In this document: positions 32,700 to 36,645 of the stretch, one piece after another | How positions within the stretch are numbered: the stretch's first letter is position 1 | How the letters are laid out: every line of letters starts with the position of its first letter | From: JAZKSG01 sp964384785 | GTDB taxonomy: Archaea > Thermoplasmatota > E2 > DHVEG-1 | DNA length: 36,645 bases | Assembly: GCA_964384785.1 (NCBI GenBank) | Contig: CAYLLH010000048.1 | Coordinates: forward strand, 1-36,645 | Direction: 5' to 3' | The notes under the pieces: model-generated | What the model was told of the DNA's origin: nothing | The model's input: only the letters and a program-made list of their open reading frames with translations | The model's database searches: none | Position numbers and translations under genes: made by a program

Positions 32700-34157
32700 A
32701 TGTTACCTGGTGAGGAAATCAAAGTTATTGATATAAATTCAGAATTTTATGGTGTTCCACCATCAGTTTTAATGGAAAACGCAGGCATGGGTCTTGCTCG
32801 TTTTCTTGAAAAAAAAGAACAAAAAAATTTTTTGTTTTTCTGCGGTGTTGGAAACAATGGCGGAGATGGATTAGTTGCCTCAAGAATACTTTCAGAAAAA
32901 TATAATGTAAAAGTTTTTATTGTTGGTAAAAAAACTGATATAAAAACAGATATATCTAAAAAAAATTTTGAAAAACTACAGAAAACATCTGCAAAAATTT
33001 ATGATATTGACTCAAAAAACGAAATTGATAATCTTTTGGATCAAGCAGATATTATTGTTGATGCCATGCTTGGCATAGGTATCAAAGGCGAACCTCGTGA
33101 ACCATATAAAACGATCATTCAAAAAATAAACAATCAAGAAAACAAAATAGTTGTATCTTGTGATATACCTACAGGTTTTCAAACATCAACTCAAGTTAAA
33201 GCTGATTACACAATCACTTTTCATGATCAAAAAAATGGTATGAACAATGAAAACTGTGGAGAAATCCATATCGTCGATATTCAAGTCCCAGAAAAAGCAA
33301 AACATTATGTTGGACCCGGTGAATTATCTGTTTATTATCCCCGTAATAAAAAAGAATCACATAAGGGAGATAATGGAAAAATACTAGTTGTTGGTGGTGG
33401 ACCATTTACAGGTGCACCATATCTTACTTCAATGGCATCATTAAAAACAGGAGTTGATTTATCCTATGTTGCAGCGCCTATTTACGCTGCAGAAATTATA
33501 TCAAATTTTTCTCCAAATCTAATAGTTAAGCCTTTAACAAATGAAAAAAAGCTCGTTCCCACAGATCTAGATTTAATCGAAGATTTTATTAAAAAAACTG
33601 ATACAGTAGCTGTCGGACCTGGATTAGGAAGTCATCCTGAAACATTAAAAACTATTGAATATCTACTAACAAAATGTGTAAAAAACAACAAAAACTTGGT
33701 TATTGATGCAGATGCAATACAGGTAGTTGGAGAAAATCCTTTAATTATTGAAAACTCAAAAACTGTATTAACACCTCATGCTGGTGAATTCAAAAAACTT
33801 TCAGGTATAAATCTTAGTTACGATACTGATCAGAGAACACAAGAAGTAAAAAAATGGGCAAAAAAACACAATACAACAGTTTTTTTGAAAGGACCTGTTG
33901 ATATTATAACAAATGGTGAACAAACAAAGTATAATGATATTCATAATCCTTCGATGACCGTAGGTGGAACTGGTGATGTATTAACAGGAATAATCGCAGC
34001 TCTTCTCTCTAAAAAAATGAACCCTTTTGATGCCTCAAGAACAGCGGCATTTATAAACGGTGAAGCAGGAAACATGGCTTTTGAAAAAAAATCATATGGA
34101 ATGCTTGCTACAGAGATACTTGATGAAATTCCAAATGTTCTAAAAAAATATTTATAA
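32700..34157 (+). CDS. nnr: Bifunctional NAD(P)H-hydrate epimerase / ADP-dependent dehydratase
   Basis: A 485-residue repair enzyme. The N-terminal YjeF_N epimerase domain (about 1-205, with CGVGNNGGDGL) interconverts the hydrate epimers. The C-terminal ribokinase-like dehydratase (about 215-480) restores NAD(P)H using ADP in archaea and bacteria. Conserved points are VVGGGPFTGAPYL, VGPGLGS, VIDADA, TPHAGEF, FLKGP and GGTGDVLTG with the catalytic Asp. The length and domain order match the usual archaeal fusion. The start ATG lacks a ribosome binding site and sits at a leaderless distance from the TATA box at 32665-32674. A phosphoesterase gene follows after 16 bases and is probably co-transcribed. 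Confidence 0.95.
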   Translation: MLPGEEIKVIDINSEFYGVPPSVLMENAGMGLARFLEKKEQKNFLFFCGVGNNGGDGLVASRILSEKYNVKVFIVGKKTDIKTDISKKNFEKLQKTSAKIYDIDSKNEIDNLLDQADIIVDAMLGIGIKGEPREPYKTIIQKINNQENKIVVSCDIPTGFQTSTQVKADYTITFHDQKNGMNNENCGEIHIVDIQVPEKAKHYVGPGELSVYYPRNKKESHKGDNGKILVVGGGPFTGAPYLTSMASLKTGVDLSYVAAPIYAAEIISNFSPNLIVKPLTNEKKLVPTDLDLIEDFIKKTDTVAVGPGLGSHPETLKTIEYLLTKCVKNNKNLVIDADAIQVVGENPLIIENSKTVLTPHAGEFKKLSGINLSYDTDQRTQEVKKWAKKHNTTVFLKGPVDIITNGEQTKYNDIHNPSMTVGGTGDVLTGIIAALLSKKMNPFDASRTAAFINGEAGNMAFEKKSYGMLATEILDEIPNVLKKYL

Positions 34158-34173
34158 AATTTTGAGGAAAAAA

Positions 34174-34917
34174 ATGAGTTTATCCAATGTTCAACCAATA
34201 ATCAATCATCCTGTTCTTCTAGCTAAGGAGAAAAAAACCATAATACTAGCAGATTTACATATTGGAATAGAAAGCGAACTAAAGGAACTAGGTGTCACTG
34301 CTGAACTTCAAACCAAGAAAATGATAAAAAGATTACAAGAAATCTGTGAAAAACACAAACCAGAACACATTATTCTAAATGGAGATATAAAACACAATAT
34401 ACCTGTTTCAACTTTTCAAGAAATGGTAGATGTAGAAAATTTTTTTGATGCAATAAAGGAACTTGCAAAGATACATATTATACCTGGTAACCATGACGGA
34501 AATATAGAAGATCTAATTTCTGACGGGGTAGAACTTCATAAATCAGATGGATTTGTTTTTGAAAATCTTGGTGTGATACATGGCCACAGTTGGCCATCTG
34601 AAGAAGTAATGAACTGTGATATGATAGTCATGGGTCATACACATCCCACTATAATGCTTACTGACCGACGTGGTTTCAAAAGATATGAGCCCTGTTGGAT
34701 AAAAACAAGTTTTTATAAAGAAAAACTAAAAGAAAAATATCCAAAAGCGGATGATCCAAATTTGTTAATAATCCCAGCATTTAATCCATTATGTGGAGGA
34801 ATAGCAATAAACCGAGAAGGAATCGTAGGGCCTTTTGGAGAAATAATAAAAGTAAATGATGCTGAAGTATTTCTGCTTGATGGAACTTCTTTAGGTAAAG
34901 TAAAAAATATTATGTAA
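34174..34917 (+). CDS. COG1407-type calcineurin-like metallophosphoesterase
   Basis: A 247-residue predicted phosphoesterase with the full metal-binding set: ADLHIG, LNGDIKH, PGNHDG, IHGHSWP and MGHTHP. It belongs to the archaeal ICC-like group that is often encoded near DNA repair helicases; no such helicase is adjacent here, so its substrate is unknown. TGAGGA at 34163-34168 is 5 bases before the ATG at 34174; the in-frame TTG at 34162 overlaps that site and is rejected. It follows nnr after 16 bases. Its stop overlaps the convergent TraB-like gene by 8 bases (34910-34917). Confidence 0.9.
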   Translation: MSLSNVQPIINHPVLLAKEKKTIILADLHIGIESELKELGVTAELQTKKMIKRLQEICEKHKPEHIILNGDIKHNIPVSTFQEMVDVENFFDAIKELAKIHIIPGNHDGNIEDLISDGVELHKSDGFVFENLGVIHGHSWPSEEVMNCDMIVMGHTHPTIMLTDRRGFKRYEPCWIKTSFYKEKLKEKYPKADDPNLLIIPAFNPLCGGIAINREGIVGPFGEIIKVNDAEVFLLDGTSLGKVKNIM

Positions 34918-35968
34918 AATCATTTTCATATTCTTTTGAATATGGAACATAACATCTATCTTCTATTTTCGTTTCATTATTATCACAGATATCGCATTCG
35001 TCGAAAGTTACTCTTGTTACTGTATAGCCTCTATCTTCTAACAAACTGATAATACTTTTATTTCCTACAAAATGAGCTGCCCCAATAGCGAAGAAAAATT
35101 GTTTATCCGGGTTTTTAGTGATATTATTAATGATTCTAGTTGTTAAATTGTTATTTCTATCACTAAGTACCTTTTTTTCGATTTTTTTGTCAAGAGGATC
35201 GTTTTTGTCAAAATCAGAATATTCTAAGTCAAGAATTGAGTTAATGTTTCCCTTAAGGTATTCTCTTTGATAAATATCAATATAATAATCTCCATTCTCT
35301 TCTATTTCATTTACATAATCTAAAGAGTCGTTTAGGAGTTTTACTTGTTCTTCGGTTGTTAGATTGTTAAAAATGTTTAATTGTTCTTCAACGGTTTCAA
35401 GACCTGATATTTCAACTGAATTTGTGGTTGCAATGTTCCAGATATATTGATCAAGAACAGGTTGATTTACATCTTCTTTATCACTATCTGAATATTGTAC
35501 AACAGCACTTGCAACAGCCCACACTTTTAAAGATTTCAAGTAATTTATTTCAAACTGAGTTAGGTTTTTTTCTGTAAAAAAATTATTTAATTTTTCTATA
35601 ACATTTTCAGGAATTATATTATCAACAGTTTGACCTTTTGGAAGCATGGATAACATTGTTGAATCAACAATAGTTGAATAATCCATTTTTGTTTCTGTAT
35701 ACACTTTATCGGAAGATAAAATCAGCTCGAAAACAATATCTGGTAATGTTAAAATTTCATCTTCTCTAATGTGAACTGTTCCATAAAGATATGATGGAAT
35801 ATCTCCTTCTATTTTCCATAAAAATGGGCTTGTGGTAACATTTAATTGCGTGCTAACGTTATCATCTGATGAATCGTTGTTTTCACTTTTTTTTTCTTCT
35901 TCGAAACATCCTGCAAAGCTAACTAAAATCAGTATACATACTATTAATAATATTATATTTTTTTTCAT
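34910..35968 (-). CDS. TraB / GumN family lipoprotein
   Basis: About 352 residues. A lipobox-like signal (residues 1-20, ending LVSFAGC) suggests membrane anchoring through a modified Cys. A Ser/Asp/Asn-rich linker follows, then a TraB/GumN-type domain with YGTVHI near its start and FFAIGAAHFVG near its end. The GxxH-type motifs are proposed to bind metal in relatives that cleave or bind surface proteins and peptides. I chose the ATG at 35968 because it directly begins the signal peptide; an in-frame ATG at 36031 would add 21 hydrophilic residues in front of it. A CDICDN stretch near the C-terminus may bind metal or form a disulfide. The gene is convergent with the phosphoesterase. Confidence 0.82.
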   Translation of the reverse strand: MKKNIILLIVCILILVSFAGCFEEEKKSENNDSSDDNVSTQLNVTTSPFLWKIEGDIPSYLYGTVHIREDEILTLPDIVFELILSSDKVYTETKMDYSTIVDSTMLSMLPKGQTVDNIIPENVIEKLNNFFTEKNLTQFEINYLKSLKVWAVASAVVQYSDSDKEDVNQPVLDQYIWNIATTNSVEISGLETVEEQLNIFNNLTTEEQVKLLNDSLDYVNEIEENGDYYIDIYQREYLKGNINSILDLEYSDFDKNDPLDKKIEKKVLSDRNNNLTTRIINNITKNPDKQFFFAIGAAHFVGNKSIISLLEDRGYTVTRVTFDECDICDNNETKIEDRCYVPYSKEYENDFT

Positions 35969-36074
35969 TCTAATCTCTTCCTTTTTTTGCTGGTCGATAA
36001 AAGAGATAGCCTTATATAATAATTGCTTCATAACACCAAAAAATCTTAGTTTATATTGTAGGTTTGGATAAATT

Positions 36075-36254
36075 ATGGAGTTAGAACTGTCTGAAGGATT
36101 AAAGGATTTGCTGGTGCCTTTTTTGTTGATAGTTTTACCTTTGATTCTTATTGGTGTTGGTTTATTAGTTGAGTTTTGGAATGCATGGTATTTTATTGCA
36201 GTGATTTTTTGGTTTGCAATGGGCGTTGTGTTTCAATGTGCTGTTAGTCAATAA
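36075..36254 (+). CDS. Small two-TM membrane protein, 59 residues
   Basis: ATG at 36075, stop TAA at 36252-36254. Nine acidic or polar starting residues (MELELSEGL) are followed by two predicted TM helices at about 13-32 and 37-54 and a short end CAVSQ. A TATA-like TTTATATTG lies about 20 bases upstream, so the message is probably short or leaderless. I do not recognise a family. Its codon use (many GTT, TTG, GGT) is G/T-rich, unlike most plus-strand genes earlier in the window. The absence of a clear neighbouring partner leaves its role open. Confidence 0.6.
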   Translation: MELELSEGLKDLLVPFLLIVLPLILIGVGLLVEFWNAWYFIAVIFWFAMGVVFQCAVSQ

Positions 36255-36335
36255 TTTTTGTTTTTCTTTGTAAATTTTGGCAGAAAATACATATTTTAGG
36301 GTAAAATATAAATAGTATTAATAACAAAGTATTAC

Positions 36336-36356
36336 TTAATAAGCACGTCTTATTAA
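36336..36356 (+). repeat. Perfect inverted repeat upstream of the 20-residue gene
   Basis: TTAATAAG (36336-36343), a 5-base CACGT centre and CTTATTAA (36349-36356) form an eight-base-pair palindrome. A TATA-like AAATATAAATAG at about 36304-36314 places the start near 36336, so the repeat lies at the 5' end of the message as a hairpin, or on the start site as an operator. Confidence 0.55.
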
Positions 36357-36378
36357 TTTTACCGGGGAGAGATACAAA

Positions 36379-36441
36379 ATGTCTGATAAAGAAAAAATGT
36401 CAAAAATACAAAACTTCATTAAAAAATGGAATAAAAACTAA
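36379..36441 (+). CDS. Candidate 20-residue microprotein with strong ribosome binding site
   Basis: ATG at 36379 and TAA at 36439-36441 encode a 20-residue Lys-rich peptide (MSDKEKMSKIQNF then IKKWNKN), probably a short amphipathic helix. GGGGAGAG at 36364-36371 lies 7 bases before the ATG and is one of the strongest ribosome binding sites in the window. A TATA-like box and a perfect inverted repeat lie just upstream. It may be a real microprotein, or a leader peptide controlling the transporter gene that begins 55 bases later. The length is too short for coding statistics. Confidence 0.45.
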   Translation: MSDKEKMSKIQNFIKKWNKN

Positions 36442-36496
36442 AAAAACAAACAAACTTTTTAATAAAACCCTGATACACCAAAACTGAAAACAAAAA

Positions 36497-36645
36497 ATGA
36501 ATATCAGACAAAACACAAAAATAACATTTTTACTAATAATTGCAGTAATATCATGGGCATGTGCATTCCCATTTATAAAAATACTACTCGAAGAACTAAC
36601 ATACATAAACCTAACAATAATGCGATTCACCGTAGTATGTACTTT
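36497..36645 (+). CDS. EamA / DMT-family transporter, N-terminus only
   Basis: The frame opens at the ATG at 36497 and runs off the right edge after 49 codons. The visible part has a short polar start, then one TM segment with ISWACAFPFIKILL and a second helix beginning near LTIMRFTVVCT. The spacing of Trp, Lys and Arg-Phe fits the first EamA repeat of drug/metabolite transporters, which normally have ten TM segments. A TATA-like CTTTTTAATAA at about 36455-36465 would give a short leader. Substrate and direction of transport cannot be judged. Confidence 0.75.
   Translation, partial: MNIRQNTKITFLLIIAVISWACAFPFIKILLEELTYINLTIMRFTVVCT

Overview
The window is about 36.6 kb of very AT-rich DNA that reads as the chromosome of an archaeon. 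Archaeal markers are the nascent-polypeptide-associated complex protein (32274-32615), an ADP-forming acyl-CoA synthetase (17744-20416), a COG1407-type phosphoesterase (34174-34917), a PGF-CTERM-like sorting tail (end of 16287-17720) and TATA boxes about 26 bases before likely transcription starts. The many PKD/Ig-like surface proteins and low GC suggest an uncultured, possibly heterotrophic Thermoplasmatota-like lineage. That placement is inference. No rRNA, tRNA, CRISPR array, transposase or integrase was seen.

Left part (1-6974): a giant secreted PKD/Ig-like protein runs off the left edge. It is followed by a DEID-box RNA helicase with a long leader, a two-gene unit for a sequon-rich secreted protein and a tiny acidic membrane protein, and a membrane-anchored winged-helix regulator. 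A 21-bp-spaced direct repeat lies just upstream of the sequon-rich gene.

Central operon (7136-14605): six tightly packed genes, some overlapping by a few bases, form a glycerol / glycerol-3-phosphate oxidation module. They are an alkyl-DHAP-synthase-like FAD enzyme, a GlpC/GlcF-like Fe-S protein, a GlpA-type dehydrogenase with an extra BON-like N-terminus, a GlpB/HcnB-like FAD/NAD protein, a DUF1667 Fe-S protein and glycerol kinase. GlpK would make glycerol-3-phosphate, GlpA would oxidise it to DHAP, and the other redox proteins would carry the electrons. The role of the first gene is the main open question.

14613-22340: an E2-type acyltransferase catalytic domain without a lipoyl domain, an uncharacterised small protein, a PKD protein with a PGF-CTERM-like tail, an ADP-forming acyl-CoA synthetase fused to a GNAT acetyltransferase, an AcuC/HDAC-like deacetylase, and a two-TM PKD protein. 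The synthetase-GNAT fusion beside a deacetylase suggests local control of acyl-CoA synthesis by reversible lysine acylation.

22420-30788 (all on the minus strand): a 1087-residue envelope protein with five C-terminal TM segments, an Nramp-like transporter lacking the metal-binding DPGN motif, a transglutaminase-fold protein next to a LuxE-like acyl-adenylating enzyme, and a HEAT-repeat protein.

31081-36645: a glucosyl-3-phosphoglycerate-synthase-like GT81 enzyme, NAC, bifunctional NAD(P)H-hydrate repair enzyme Nnr with a phosphoesterase behind it, a TraB-family lipoprotein, two very small genes (59 and 20 residues), and the start of an EamA/DMT transporter.

One feature spans several regions. 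Wherever I sampled it between about 3.4 and 25 kb, the plus strand is mostly A+C-rich whichever strand is coding. In two genes (1-3420 and 7136-8530) the composition switches inside a continuous reading frame.
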